Below are positions 33,250 through 46,049 of a stretch of DNA of 55,299 bases, in pieces. The stretch comes from Cyclospora cayetanensis (lineage: Eukaryota; Apicomplexa; Conoidasida; Eucoccidiorida; Eimeriidae): NCBI RefSeq assembly GCF_002999335.1, contig NW_020312175.1, positions 1 through 55,299 of the forward strand, given 5' to 3'. Under the pieces are notes generated by a model. It worked only from the letters and a program-made list of their open reading frames with translations, ran no database searches and was not told the origin of the DNA. How positions within the stretch are numbered: the stretch's first letter is position 1; each line of letters opens with the position of its first letter. Both the position numbers and the translations under genes were made by a program.

Positions 33250-33974
33250 GCATCCCACATCCCTCTCCTCGCAGTACGGCTGTGTGCAGACCTTTCAATA
33301 TTCGCAGCGTGCAGATCACGCTCAGATTATTCGAATCTCGTTCACAGAGAGGGAGGAAATAGGAATTTACCACCTCCACCCCTGTCCTACGCCATCGCCC
33401 CCTCAGACACCGGATACAGCTCTCATGCATCCATAGAAATCGGAAGGGAGATCCTCGTTCAGCGCTTGACACCCTAAATAAAAGATGCTCGATATCTCGA
33501 AGGGCGCAGAGAGCCCGTGTGTCGCAGACTGACACAAAGACTACCCCAGGCGCTCAGCTTCACGGTGCCACTTCCGACTACACTGGCCATTGTTCGTGAA
33601 AACCTGGTAAAGAGCCTACCCTTCTTCCGTTTTGCTGTTGGTACATATCGCAGTGGATGCAGAGGTCTCTCAGTTCAGTGCGATAAGAATCACACGAAAG
33701 GCGATCCTTTTAGACTCCAGACTCCATTCAAGGCTAGTAAAAGGTACTGACTAGCTTTCTAAGGCATGCCCTTCTTCTCCTGCCCCCACTCCTCAGTGCG
33801 CCGCCACAAGAAAGTTGCACAAGAAGGTTGCGCCTGTCTCCACGCGCTCAGCAATCGATCATTCCCCGCTAGCTGCACAAATCATCTAGAGCACACCCAA
33901 ACAGTATCGATTCTTCTAGACTTTGAAATATGCTGCTCCGCAATCAATAAGATCGTACAAAGAGAAGACCATCA
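33250..33974. other. Stretch without a gene
   Basis: No recognisable coding signal. From about 33,780 the sequence resembles 36,650-36,830 (shared pieces such as GTTGCGCC, CATTCCC, ATCATCTAGAGCACA versus GTCATCGAGAGCACA), so it is probably another degenerate part of the dispersed repeat that follows. Confidence 0.5.
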
Positions 33975-36522
33975 GTCAATTCTTTACGAATACTTTGCCG
34001 AATACAACTAGGGCAGCAGGAAGTGCTACACTCCCCCCTCACATTCCAAAACAAACACACGCCCTCTTCTTACCTGTCCGTGCCTCGAGATTATTCGCAT
34101 ACAGAACAACGGAAAAGAGCCCTCGCACTCTCGCCACTAGCCAGGCAAGGAGAAACGCCAAACAGTGCACGTGAGAAAAACAAACGTGCGCACCAAACGT
34201 TAAAGTGGAATCAACAGGACGACAGACTTGCACCATAGCCAATAAGGACCGAGGGAGTCTACCGGCATGACTGGGGCAGTGCGACGGCTCCCTGTTGTTG
34301 GAGCGCTGAATGTGTGAGCCTCTTGCTACGCGATAACAGAAGACATTTATACTTTGCAAAGGGAATCACAATACACACTAGTTCAGGAAAGCCTCGGCGC
34401 CTCTTAGAGCCTAGTCTGCACGCAAATACAGCCGGTGCATGCAACATAATGGACGTCAAAGTCCCAAAGAGGCATGACAAAGAATGTAGGGACAACATAC
34501 CTCAGGTTGCCTTTGCATAAAACTGAGAGTAGTGCAGACCTCAACAATGATCAGCGGAAGATTGTCCAGCAATATCCAGAGCTGAAGGTACCTATTTCAG
34601 GGAGAGCCTGCATTGGGAAAGGGCACTCACCGAGGAACGCGAGGAATGCGCTCCATGGCGATTCGTCATGTAAACCAAGCAGAGCTGCAAATGCTCCCAC
34701 AGGTAAGGCAGCCTGCAGCCGCGCTTCCGCCAAATACAAACTCGACACTACGAGTGCGAATGTGCAGCGACGTCGTTTGCCTGCCATCAGGGTTACTCGA
34801 AATATGCTGGGAAGCATCTGTGAATTCCACTGCCTAAGAGAGAGCTGATCGCGTAAATTGTCGCCTATGCTGCCAAGATGTGAAAATACGAAGTTTTGCC
34901 TCTTAGTTGTTTTGATTGGAGTTCAAAGGTTTACGCTTATGCACCACCTTCCGTCCTTCGTCGGCACCAACACAGGATATGCCTTGTATATCCATGCGCT
35001 TTGGCTAATCCAACAAAAGCACTCGCCTGCCGATGAAGATCCTCTTCATGCTCTCGAGGCTTCCAATGCTGCACAACGTGGCTTTGGGCGGCCATGGGTT
35101 TTTGCACGATACGGCGCACTGGATGACTAGCAGGTGGTGAACCTACTCGCAGCTCACCAATAACCCACAAACTTCTACTTAATTTTAACACACTCATGCT
35201 ATTTTTCGGCTTGACATTCAATCATGTACTTCAGCAAAAAATGCAGTTGCAGAGGCACTAGGACCCGATGCAGGCTTAGAACCATCTTCTCGTACTGTGC
35301 TGCTCAGCCGCCAGCATAGAAGCTCTGCCTCATCTTGTTGTGGAACGTACTCTACACTACTCATCAGATATGCAGCAGATGCGGTTGAGCCCCGCACGAA
35401 GCGCTTCTTCCTACCGCTTCCTGCCACTCCAACCTCCACAACGCGCAGCTATGGCCTCACGCGCGCCTTCCGACGCCTTCCACGGAGTCACCAATGGCAC
35501 CCCTGGGAGTACGTCATGATGCATAGGGCCACCACAGAGGTTAGGGAGCAGAGTTATATAATCTAATTTTGACTGAAGTAGCATTAAACTGCCGCAGCCC
35601 TGCGAGTCGCTGCGTTCTGCTAGCCGTCAGCAACCCTGAGCCTACGGGACTGCACTGACGAGTTTGCAGGCAGAATGCACCACTGTGCTGCCTCCTCGAA
35701 TATCTGATCCATTTCCTATGCAGCGCCAAGTAGCACCAACAGTTCTTGACTATTAATGTTAGCCTGTACCGCCACAGAACTGATTGGCAGTAGGGCGCCA
35801 ACTGTTCTAGTGCACCGCAGGCTGCGTGGGGATTTCCGTTTCCTGATGCTCCTTCAGCGCTCGACAGGCAGCCAGCTCCAGCTGGGATCAATCCTGTTGT
35901 CGTCGTTATTGGCATTTTGCAAGCGCGTGCAGTTCCCGATTGTATGATCGAATGCTCCATAATGAGAGCAGATGCGGTGTTGGGGTTGTCTGGTTCCTCT
36001 AGAAGTGCTGGTCCTATCTGGCTCCCTTTTCGCGCCCACCTTAGACTGCAGGCGAAAGTTAATCGACCTAGCTCCACATATATAGGCTCTAAGTCCCAAT
36101 TTGGCTTTTTTTCAACCAGTTAAGCAGGAGTTGTGCCCATTCGCTCTAAACACGTCTGCTGGTCCGCCATTTGTAGTTGGTTTGCCCCACTGGTCGGATG
36201 TTCAATGAGTGAGTTCATTCCCACCCCGCGACCCTCCAACACATCATTTCGAACAGACTTGAGACGAGCCACTGACAAAACGGCTTTTCGTCTACATAAT
36301 GGCCTTTGTGATCCAAAGTTTTGGGTGCCGCGATGTACCATATTGTTGATAGGTCGCCGTACTTGCGCCCCTTCAATTCTTAGCCCTTGCTGTTTTGTAA
36401 TTCTGGTTAAGGCTTGCATGAAGGCTTGAATTGTAACAATCCCTGCAAGCGAACCATTTTGCTGCATGAATGGAGCGCCCACGAACGTACTGCCTTCTCC
36501 AATACTCTTGCCGTAAGGATTA
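33975..36522. mobile_element. Degenerate retroelement-like repeat, copy A
   Basis: One of two nearly identical 2.5-kb copies (the other is at 48,564-51,125). The minus strand carries broken reading frames. One at 36,077-35,854 includes QPQHRICSHYGAFDHTIGNC (about 35,972-35,930), which resembles a retroviral-type CCHC zinc knuckle with the second Cys replaced by Tyr. Further along, EHEEDLHRQASAFVGLAKAHG (about 35,000-35,070) resembles the segment after the catalytic loop of Ty3/gypsy-type reverse transcriptase (EEHLxHLRxVFxxLxxHG). No complete polyprotein, integrase or clear long terminal repeat is visible. The element assignment is inference from these remnants and from the copy number. Confidence 0.5.
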
Positions 36523-38425
36523 GTAGTCTCTCTCCATCTGTTCTACTAAGGGAGGCCCTAAATTCCAGACCCAATACATGTTTGATTACAAGTTTTTGAG
36601 TGGGCTTAGAAAGAAGCTCTCTTAATCTCGTACCCTGTCTTGTTAGGGCTTCTTACACAAGCAGAAATGGACACGAAGTGTGCGCCTATTTGCCGGCTCT
36701 GAGCCATCCGAGCATTCCCTGGTTTTGCACATGTCATCGAGAGCACAGCCATACAACAGTGCGTCTTATTGTAACAAAGTTGGAGTAGTCTGCAATAAAT
36801 AAGGTATAAAGACAGACAAACCGATTAGCCAATTAACTGCAAGGTATTTGCTACATATGACCAGCGTGGTTGGAAGCGTTCAGAGAGCTTACTTCGCAAC
36901 ATCATGCCGAAATCTGTGGGGGACGCCGGCAGGGCAAGGCAAGAGTTTCTTCAAGAGGCACTCAACAATATCCTATCAAGCTTGTGTTGACGACGGAATC
37001 AAGTTTCCCTGCCAACCGCTGCAACACTCTTGCAGTATCGAGCTAACGCTTATCTGCGATAGTATGCTCTACCAGCAGCCAATACAAATTGTTGATTCTT
37101 CACTCAATGGTGATTTTCTATAATATGTGTAGCGAAGCATAGATAGGGGTGGCTGCTTGGCCCGCTACGTGGAGCGCTCTGTGCAACCTGCTCAAGTGCA
37201 GCCTTGCGTGTCGCTCCCTCGGCAACCCTATGGCTGTCAATGGATAGCTATTGCGACAGGCGGCTAGCTATGTCGATATGTGTACATGCACTGTGAAGGG
37301 TTCAGCGGGCAAGGGCATTCGCAGCAGTATTCGCAGCAGTAGATGGATGGAGCACTCAACCGACCACAGCAGTAGATGGATGGAGCACTCAACCAACCAC
37401 AGCAGTAGATGGATGGAGCACTCAACCGACCACAGCAGTAGATGGATGGAGCACTCAACCAACCACAGCAGTAGATGGATGGAGCACTCAACCGACCACA
37501 GCAGCAGGTCGGGCTCTGGTGGCACGTCTCTCCGGATGTTGTTAGGATTATTAGTAGGCAGTTGCCGAGTAAGATTCCACAAAGCGCGATATCGAAGCGC
37601 ACATACTTCAGCAACCAGAGCAGCAGCCGTTGCGGCGATCGCCGGATGATGCCATCGCCGCTGCTGCTGCTGCATGCAGCCCCAGTCATTAGCCTGTTTC
37701 CGGGCATGCGGCAGCATCAGCTGCTGCTAGCGCCGCCTCCCTTGTGGCCAATCGGCAAAGCAGTCACGGTTTCAGTTCGCTGACAGGCGACCAAGAGCAC
37801 TGGTACCGTCTCAGAGACTGGCAAATCAGCCACTGGGGCATGCTGCATCCGTTGGTGGAGCTGAGGCAGGAGTGTGGTGACGGCGGCGGCAGGAACTTTG
37901 GTCGCAGTCTCCGTGGAATTATCACTCCATCCGTGCAGAGTTCGTCGAAGTGGGCTGGCAGAAAATTCCGGGGAAAAAGTCGCATCTTTCAGTTTCGCCA
38001 GGAGGCTACAGAAGCGAGAGCAGCGCGGCGGGTAGCTTTGAGGTTTGATAGACCATCCGCAGGAGCGCGCTGTATGCCGCAGCAGCAGCTGCTGCGGCAT
38101 GCAGCTGCTGCTGCCCTTGCAGTCGCCTCCCATGGAACGGAAGCCTTTTGACGGTGTTTGCTGCCGATTTCTATCCAAGTCATAAAAGCGGCAGCAGCGG
38201 CAGCAACAGCAGTGTTACCGGCTTCCGGAGAGAGCTTGTTCTCTGCTGCTGCGCGAGCAGCAACGGCGGGAACCTGGCGGGAGGGGAGGCTGTGGTGACA
38301 GAAAGCCAGAGGAGTCACTACTGAAGAAGCTCTAGCCAGCATCACAGGGCAGGCAAGAAAGAGGTCTTTCTTCGTAGCCTTTGCCGGCACCAGTCTCCCC
38401 AGTTTAACAGTACCAAGTGCAAGGG
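36523..38425. other. Stretch with repeat remnants and a 33-bp minisatellite
   Basis: Up to about 37,130 the sequence looks like more of the degenerate dispersed element, including AAACCGATTAGCCAATTA at 36,817, a motif found again near 48,556. A 33-bp minisatellite follows, then an ordinary stretch with a + frame at 37,744-38,151 (HWYRLRDWQISHWGMLHPLV) that might be an exon of the next gene; no family was recognised. Confidence 0.45.
37331..37505. repeat. 33-bp minisatellite, five units
   Basis: The unit is AGTAGATGGATGGAGCACTC followed by AACCGACCACAGC, with alternate units having AACCAACC. In one + frame it codes a RWMEHSTDHSS/RWMEHSTNHSS repeat inside an open frame (37,251-37,649), and it is also open on minus. 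Translation is not shown. Confidence 0.93.
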
Positions 38426-39910
38426 ATGGCGATCTCCAAGAAGCGCACATGTAGGCGCTGGCCGTTTGTTCCTCAGGACCGATTTCCATCATTTCAGCGA
38501 ATAGCTCCCCGCATTCGGCGCCTCGTTTTGCAGCAACAGCAGCAGTGGCGGCAGCAGCTCCTGCAGATCCGGGAGCTTCGCATACAAGCAACTCAGGTGC
38601 ATAGTTCGCCTCCAGCGAAAAGCAGCAGCGGTAGCAAGAACACGGTTCCCACCACCGATGTCGTGAAGCAGCAACAGGGTGTGTCTTCTAAGCTAGCTGG
38701 CGAGCCGCAGCAGGAGCAGCAGCAGGAGCCGCAGCAGGCAGCACTAGCGTACAGCTTCTCCACAACTGAAGATGCTGCAGAGGCAGAGGCAGGATCTGGA
38801 GGAGCAGCTCCCGAGGTAGGGGACGTGGAAGAGATGGCGGAAGGGCTCGTTGGCACAGCGGATAGCAGCGATACAGCCACGTTAACAGCAGCAGCAGCAA
38901 CTCCTCAGACGTTTGTGCTGCAATCGGAGGCGGAGCGTGTGGTTCGATGTTGGTGGCTGAAGCGGCACTTGGCAGCGAAGCTACAGCAGCGGCAGCTGCT
39001 GCTATCGCTACTTGTGGAAGTGCAGCAGCAGAGATACGGGTTGCTAGCTGCCGCCACTGAGGAACTGCGGGCTTCAGATCGTAAGGAGCAGCAGCGGGAG
39101 CAGCAGGCATTCGAGCACCAACAGCAGATGGAGCTGCATGAGCTGCATGCGGAAATGTTGCGAAAGCGCATGGAGCAACGAGCAGAAAGAGACAGAGCGC
39201 AGCAGCAACAGGAGGCCTCGCTCCGGCGGCTAAGAGATGGCAAGCGCCGCAGGGTTGGGGAGACTGATGAGGCAGTAGCAACAACAACAATAGCAGCAGC
39301 AGCAGGTGCAAGTGCAGCAGCAGCAAGTGCAAGTGCAAGTGCAGCAGCAGCAACAACAATAGCAGCAGCAAGTGCCACAGCAGCAGCGCCTCCCGAAGGA
39401 GGGAGGCCAATGCTGGAGCAGTCGAGTCTCCCCCTGCATGCAGGTTCTGCAGTACAGGCTGCAGGTGCAGCAGCAGCAGCAGGAGGAGCAGGAGGAGCAG
39501 CAGGAGCAGCAGCAGCAACAGGAGGAGCAGCAGCAGCAACTGCAACAGCAACAACATGCGCCTCGGCTCTGCCGCAGCCGTTTGGCTGCGACCATCCGCA
39601 GACCTCCGTAGAGATGAGCATGCAGTATATGCTGCCATCGAATGGAGACGCTTCCTTGTACGGAGATGCTGCTGCAAGTCTTGCACTTCAGCAGCAGCAG
39701 CAGCAGCAGCAGCTCTTGGGGCGGGTTCCTTTGACGAGGAGCAGCAGCAGAAAGGCGCTGCGGCAGCGGCCGTCTAAGGCTGCGCTCTCCCCCCTGGTTT
39801 CCGCAGCAGCAGCGGCTCTCGGAAATCTGCTGCATGCGGCGTCGAGCGAGGCGCAAGCTACCGCTGCAGTGGCAACTCCCTGTGCTGCCGACGCAGGCCT
39901 TAGCAGCAAC

Positions 39911-39969
<59 letters not shown>

Positions 39970-42868
39970 CTCTGCCTTCCGTCAAGGCCGCATCACTACG
40001 CGGTCGACATCCCGAACGGCTGCTCGAGCAGCAAAGAAGGGGTTGCTGCCGACTGCTGCCGCTGGTGCTGCTGCTGCTGCACCAATCAGCCTGAGCTCGC
40101 TGTTGCACACCCCCGCCTTCGCAGCAGCAGCAGCAGCGGCGACGGAGCAGCAGCAGCGACAGCAGCAGCAGCAGCAGCAGATTTTGCTGCCAGCGGGCCT
40201 TACGGCCTCGCACTTGGCGGCTTTCAATGCGAGTGCTGCCGCGTTGAAGCAGCCGGGAGGCGCCGCCTCAGCAGCAGCAGCAGCAGCTGCTGCTGCTGCT
40301 GCTGCCGCAACGGCCGCTACGCCGCAACAGCAGCATGGCTCCGCATTGATGCAGAAAAGAGAAGTGGGGACTGCCACAGACGCACAGCAACTGCCAGAGA
40401 GCCTCCCTGGAGGCGCTGCTGCTGCGGCACAGACGCCATCCTCAGCTTCGGGGTCGCTGCTTCTCTCCAGCGCTCCCGCGGCAGCGTGGGCAAGCGGCAG
40501 CAGCAGTGGCAGCAGCAGCAATGCGAGCGCTCTGACTCCCTCGGGGGGAGGCGCAAACGGCACGGCCTCTGCTGCAGCGGCTGCTGCTGTAGCTGCCGCT
40601 ACAGGCAGCCCGCTGCTGCAGACAAAGCAGCTGCTTTTGGGGGTTCCTCTGTGGAGTCGTTCTGGCGCTGCTTCAGCAGCAGCCTCAGGATCAACAGCTG
40701 CTCTTGCGGGATGCAGCAGTGCTTGGACTGCTGACGGCAACAGGTCCGAGCAGCAGCAGCAGCAGCAGTTTCAGCAGGCGGCTACAGCAAGTTTGCTGGC
40801 GGCCGCTGCTGCTGCAACAGCTGCTGCCCAGTCTCCAGGCAGCGGGAACGGCAGCAGCGGCAGCAGCAGCGGCAGCAGCAGCGGCAGCGCCACGGCGCAG
40901 CAGCAGCAGAAGCCTCCCTCGCCTTCGAGGCTCCCGGCTTATCCGCCACTGCAGCAGCAACTGCTTCAGCATCAGCTGCAGCAGCAGCTGCTGCAGCAGC
41001 ACCTCCAGAACCAGCAGCAGCAGCAGCAGTCCAAACCCCAGGGCGTAAGTCAGCAGCAGCTGCAGCAGCAACAACTCCTTTTGCATCAGCGGCAGCAACA
41101 ACTGCAGCAGCACGCGTCACAGCAGCAGCAGCTGCTGCTGCTCCAACAACGCGCATCTTCTCTGCAGGCAGCTACAGCCCACGGGCAGCAGCAGCAACAG
41201 ACGCAGTCGATACAGCAGCAGGGCCAGCTGACTGGCGGGATCCAGCAGCTCATAGGGCAGTCTTCGCAGCAGCAGCAGCAACAATACACGCAGCAGCAAC
41301 TGCAGCTCCTGCAGCAGATACAGCAGCAACAGCAGCAGCTACAGCAGCAGCAGCAGCAGCAGGGCCAGCTACCGGCGGGGCTTCACGCAGCGTCGGTACA
41401 GCATTTCCTGCAGGCGCGACAGCAGCAGCTGCTGCAGCACTTCCAGCTGCATCACTTGCAAGTCAAGGTGCAGCAACAGCAGCAGCAGATGCAGCAATTG
41501 CAGCAACTCCAGCAGCAGCAGCAACAACAGTCGCAGCCAGCGCAGCAGCAGCAAGCGCAGCAGACACAGCAACAACAAGCTCAGCTGCAGCAGCTGCAGC
41601 AGTTGCAGCAGCTGCAGCAGCTGCAAAGCAAGCTGCAGCAGCAGCAGCAGCTGCAAGGCCGTCTAGGCGGCGCCGCGCAGTTTCCTCCGCAGCTGCTGCA
41701 GCAGCGGCTGTTGCAGCAGCAACTGATGCAACAACAACTGCTGCAACAGAGGCAGCAACAGATGCAGACTCCACAGGATGGAGTGCAGCTCGCTGCACGG
41801 CTGGCGGTTCTTAGCAGCGATGGCAGCAGCAACGCAGCGTTGCAGCAGCTGCAGCGGGCAGCTTCCGCAAGCCACCCTGCAGCAGCAGCTGCAGCAGCTG
41901 CTGCACTGCAGCAACAGCTCGGCACACTGTCTACGGCGCAGTCACCTGCAGGCAGTCTTTTGCGTCCTGCAGCAGCCCCCGCTGTCGCGCAGTTGCTGCC
42001 GGCAGCAGCAGCAGGAGCAGCAGCAGCAGCAGGAGCAGCAGCAGCTGGCGGGATGCTGTATTCTCCGGGGACGCCTCTCCTGCCTCCGCCTCAGGGGTCT
42101 CCCCTTCTTGCGAGTGCTGCTGCTGCTGCAGCGGCTGCTATCTCCGTCCCGCTGCCACCTTCCGCGGCTGCTGCTGCTCCCGAGGCAACTGCATCTGCTG
42201 CCGCAGAAGAAGACGCTGCAGCTCATTCTAAGAGTGCAGCTGCTGCTGCGCCTGTAGGAAAAGAGTCTGCGCCTAGGGGCCACTCAGGAGCTTCGAAAGA
42301 CACAGCACCACTCGCGTTCCAAGTGCAGCAACTCCCTAGCGCTGCTGCCGCTGATGCTTTCGCTGACCACCTGTCATCCTCCGAAGACATCAAAACAGCA
42401 AAAGCAGCAGCAGCCGCGGAGGCTCTTGTGTCGGGAGCAGTAGCCCGTGACGCCGCCGCTCAACAACAAAAGCCGCTGCAGCAAGTGCTGCAGAGCAACG
42501 GGGAAATCGCTGGATCTGCGTCTGCGGCGTGGGAGACTGCGAAAGACACTATGGCTTCCTTAGCAGTGGCAGCAGCAGCAGCAGCAGTGCCCCTTTCAAA
42601 GAGTTCGAGTGGCGAAGCACTGGCTGACGCACCCTCGACAGCTACCCCGTTTGCAGGGTCAGAAGCCGCAATCGCACAGGAAACTGATCTGGCTGCATTA
42701 CCAGATCAGCAGCTGCCATCCGCAGCAGCTGGTGACGAGGTACTAACGCCAGCAGCTGCATGCACGGCTGCTGCGAGTCCAGCTGCCGCTGCCCTTCCTC
42801 CTGTGGGGCCCCAGGCCGCCTCGAATTCTGAGAGGAAGCCTATTCTCTTGGGTACTGTGCAGCCTTAG
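38426..42868 (+). CDS. Giant homopolymer-rich protein of unknown function, about 1480 residues
   Basis: A single uninterrupted frame runs from ATG 38426 to TAG 42868. The start MAISKKRTCRRWPFVPQDRF is basic and not repeated. Residues about 170-290 form a charged coiled-coil-like region (RCWWLKRHLAAKLQQRQLLL, EELRASDRKEQQREQQAF, EMLRKRMEQRAERDRAQQQQ, RRLRDGKRRRVGETDE, with a possible nuclear signal). The rest alternates poly-Ala, poly-Ser and poly-Gln with islands such as RQGRITTRSTSRTAARAAKK. From about residue 850 to 1160 it is dominated by Gln/Leu. The C-terminal 300 residues are Ala-rich with acidic islands and end ERKPILLGTVQP. An in-frame GTG lies three codons upstream, and further 5' exons cannot be excluded. 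I recognise no domain. A chromatin or transcription co-activator role would fit the composition but is speculation. Confidence 0.7.
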
Positions 42869-45800
42869 GTTGCAGGGAGGGAGGGGGTGCAGCGATGTGG
42901 GGTAGTGTGCGCTGCGGCAGTGTCGCTGCCATGCGTAGCAGGAGGGACGATTGCAGGGAGCAGAGGGCGTATAGAGAGCACTAGTGTAGCTGCCACCTGG
43001 CATGCGATCTCCCTCCTGCTACTGTGTGTGTGCATGTCTAGTGCGGTTGTTTTTGCCGTCGTTCTATAGAGACCCCAGTTCATTTCCAGCGAACTGTGCG
43101 GCCGGCTCGTAAAGCTGTACCACCGAGTGTACATACACCTCGACGCCCCGATCGCGCGGATTTATTTTTATAAAGAGGGTCTGGTCTCTTAAGAAGCCCG
43201 AGAAAAATAGCTTAAAGAATGGCACGTTAGGGTGCGCGCAACCAATGCGAAGCCCAACAGTGGTCAGGCGACTCCCTCCGTTTTAGGGTCTGTGAAGGCC
43301 ACCTACCCCCTGTGGCGTCATGGAGTGTTACGAGCTGAGGTTAGACACTGTGGATTTCACCGGTAATACGGCGCCTGCAGTAGACGGCAGGAAGGGGCAT
43401 AGTATCCGTGGGAGGAGCCTGAAGGGCTCAGAGGGGAACTCAAAAAGATGCATATGGGTCACAAGGATGGTTGCAGCGAGTTCTTCGCCTTCATCGAGAC
43501 GCCAATGGAGAGGTATTAGAGGCTCTGTTGCTTGGAGCACCCTCTTACCCCCGCTTTTCGAAAGCCTGGGAGGCCTTGCAAAAACGTGACTGCTGCTGCC
43601 TCTAAAAGCGCTTGAGGGCAGGGGCTATAGGCCCTGAAACGGTAAGCGACATGGCGAACAATCTCAGTGCGCTGCTAGCTTCCTATATTCACTGGTGAAG
43701 AAGAGGCTTCCAAAGCGCGAAGTTTGCTGCAAAAAGGACTGACTGCGCCGCCACACAGGAGACACTAGACGGCCTTCGTGAATGGGTGCTGTATGTATGA
43801 TGCCATGTGACGGCCTCCGCCTTGTCAGTGGACAGCAACAGAATCGACGGTCTATTGTACACTCATGTTGGCGAAACATGCATGTAACTCTAGGGGTACG
43901 TTTATACGTATTTCTATGCACGCGCATGCTTATACCTGCAAAATTGTTTATTTGTAGGCGATGACACCGGCAAGTTCATCTCACCAGCACGGGAACTCTC
44001 TGCAAGAGGCGGGGGACTATGCCAAAGACACCAGCACGCAGGAAAAAGCATACTAGACAGCTTTCTTGACGTGCCGCAAGCAAACGAGCCTTACACAAGA
44101 GTGCTTTTGTGTTCATGCAGCTACAGAAAGAGGTAAAAGGACAGGGCACAGGTCCAACGGTCGTTGCTGTTTTCCAATATAAAGGAGCGGACTGACAAAA
44201 ACACGAAAAAAAAAGCCGCAGGCTCCCACAAAAGCTGTACAACACGATGTTAAAGAGAAATGGGCATACAAAAATGGCAACTATGAATAATGTGCCACTC
44301 CTTCGTGCCACTGTAGAAACCGCCAGTCTTCAGTTTGAGACCAATAAGCGACCAGGGGAGACGGTCAGGTATCAGGTGCACGTGATCAAATCATTGAAGT
44401 GGTGAACAGTAAATTCCTGGACGTTGACGCACCAGGCTACGAGCTTCTCAATGCGCAGAGGATAATGGGAGTTACTTGGCATGAAAATGATTTTTCGAGG
44501 ATTAGTTGGTCAACAGGAGCACTTCGTGTAAGGTATTTGTTGGCCGACTCCTGAGTCTATACTCAATACAAGCTGGATAGCGGCCCGTTGAGGTGTATGC
44601 GAAGTGCTTTGCCAAAGAGCTTCCTTCTTCTCTTACTGTCGCCACTCAAAGTTCCGACATAAGGCAAAAGGGACAGATAAGTTGCGCGTCGCTGCACTTT
44701 TGATGCACTCCGAGCAATCACAGCTACTTACACATAGCATCTACTGCAATGCGCACAACGGTGCGCCTTCTATTATCAAGCTAACAGTACTGTGCAATAC
44801 GGTGTACAAACTGACCCATTAGTCAATTTTAAACCAATCCTTAGTTATATACAGCCGACATAGTAGACATTGCTCATATGGAACTTGGCCGGTACACGGT
44901 TCGGCTGTAGTGTGGCGCTCCTCCTGCCCTCTCCACAAGGAAGCTCACTGCCCGGACTGCCACACGCAAGCTAGAAGTCTCATCAAGAACCTTTTGAAAG
45001 CTTCCGTCAGGCCCCGCCCCCTGTCTTTTTGCACGCATTACGGCTACACATAGCAACATAGCTCACGGGCACAATGAGTGCATGCTGCATAGAGTACACA
45101 GGTAACAGATTCCTGAACGAATTGGTTTACAGACTAGCCCCTGAAAGCAGGCAATTCCAGATTGAATGGTTCTGTAGCACATGCTCAACTCTTGCGCGGC
45201 CGGAACATGGGGGGTGTTACGCAACGCCTCAGTAGTTTCTTCTTTACGGTTATTCAGAATAAGAACTTGTTCGACAGACAGTCTAGTTTGGCTATTCTTC
45301 ACCCTTATCTATTGCAGCAGCCTGGATTCAATTGAATTAGACGTATATTTTGTGCATGTGCGCAAGATGCTCTATGCACCCTGAGCTGCCAATGCTCGGA
45401 GAGCTTTGGGGTGCAGCAATGTGCAATCTAGCTGTCCCCCTCATCTTCTATTGGGCCTTTGAGGGGTGCTAGCAGGAGGGAAGCCTTTAAAATGACACCC
45501 AGTACCTTTCTTTTGAGCACGCATCAAGTCTGGAATCAGGTGTTCCTCGACGGAGACTGAAGGAGCTTTTAACATGCAAAAATAATTAGGCATGGGTTTG
45601 TTGTGTTAAATTGGACAGTGGGACGGAAACCAATTGAGACACCTTCCATACGTAGCCTTGGGCTGTTGAAAACCAAAAGCATGTTACCCAAGGTTCCTAA
45701 TAGGCACAGTGACTCTGTGCTTTCCGCAGCATGCTAGGCTCTCATACGCCTCTTGCATAGCCGTCAGTGTTATGCACGTAAGCCGCGCCCGAGCGGGTGC

Positions 45801-46049
45801 ACAGGCACGGGGTCTTATGTCTTCCCTGAAAATTCAGGCGGATATAATGAGTTATCGCACGACATGAATCTAAAGATCCTTTTAGCACATACAACCATGT
45901 CGGGCTCACGTTCACTTCATCATACATCGGTGCACTGCCTACAATGCTGAGCCCCTCAGGCTCTGCTTTTACTTGCTGGAGGATGTGGGGCGCTCTTCAG
46001 TAAGAATCTACACGATAGAATTCCCCTTTCTTCGTGAACTATTGAAACA
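42869..46049. other. Gene-poor stretch with degenerate repeat copies
   Basis: No gene is recognised. From about 44,480 to 44,860 the sequence resembles 51,540-51,760 (for example GTAAGGTATTTGTTGGCCGA, GAGGTGTATGCGAAGTGCTT and CAAAGAGCTTCCTTCT find near matches there), and ACCCATTAGTCAATTTTA at 44,813 matches the motif near 48,556. This is another diverged member of the dispersed repeat. CAG tracts are absent. Confidence 0.55.

Noticed and set aside
34474..34848. Functional plus-strand gene in the duplicated repeat (124 codons, identical in both copies)
   Set aside because: Identity between copies reflects the recent duplication of the whole block, not protein constraint; the product has no motif, and the retroelement-like signals are on the other strand.
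33975..36522. Pair of long terminal repeats formed by the two 2.5-kb copies, with the interval as one large element
   Set aside because: The copies contain gag- and reverse-transcriptase-like remnants themselves and enclose ordinary genes; they are too long and too internally coding to be LTRs.
38688..42283. Many minus-strand Leu-, Ala- or Cys-rich frames opposite the giant gene
   Set aside because: They are shadows of CAG repeats; the plus frame alone is continuous through all repeat and non-repeat parts.
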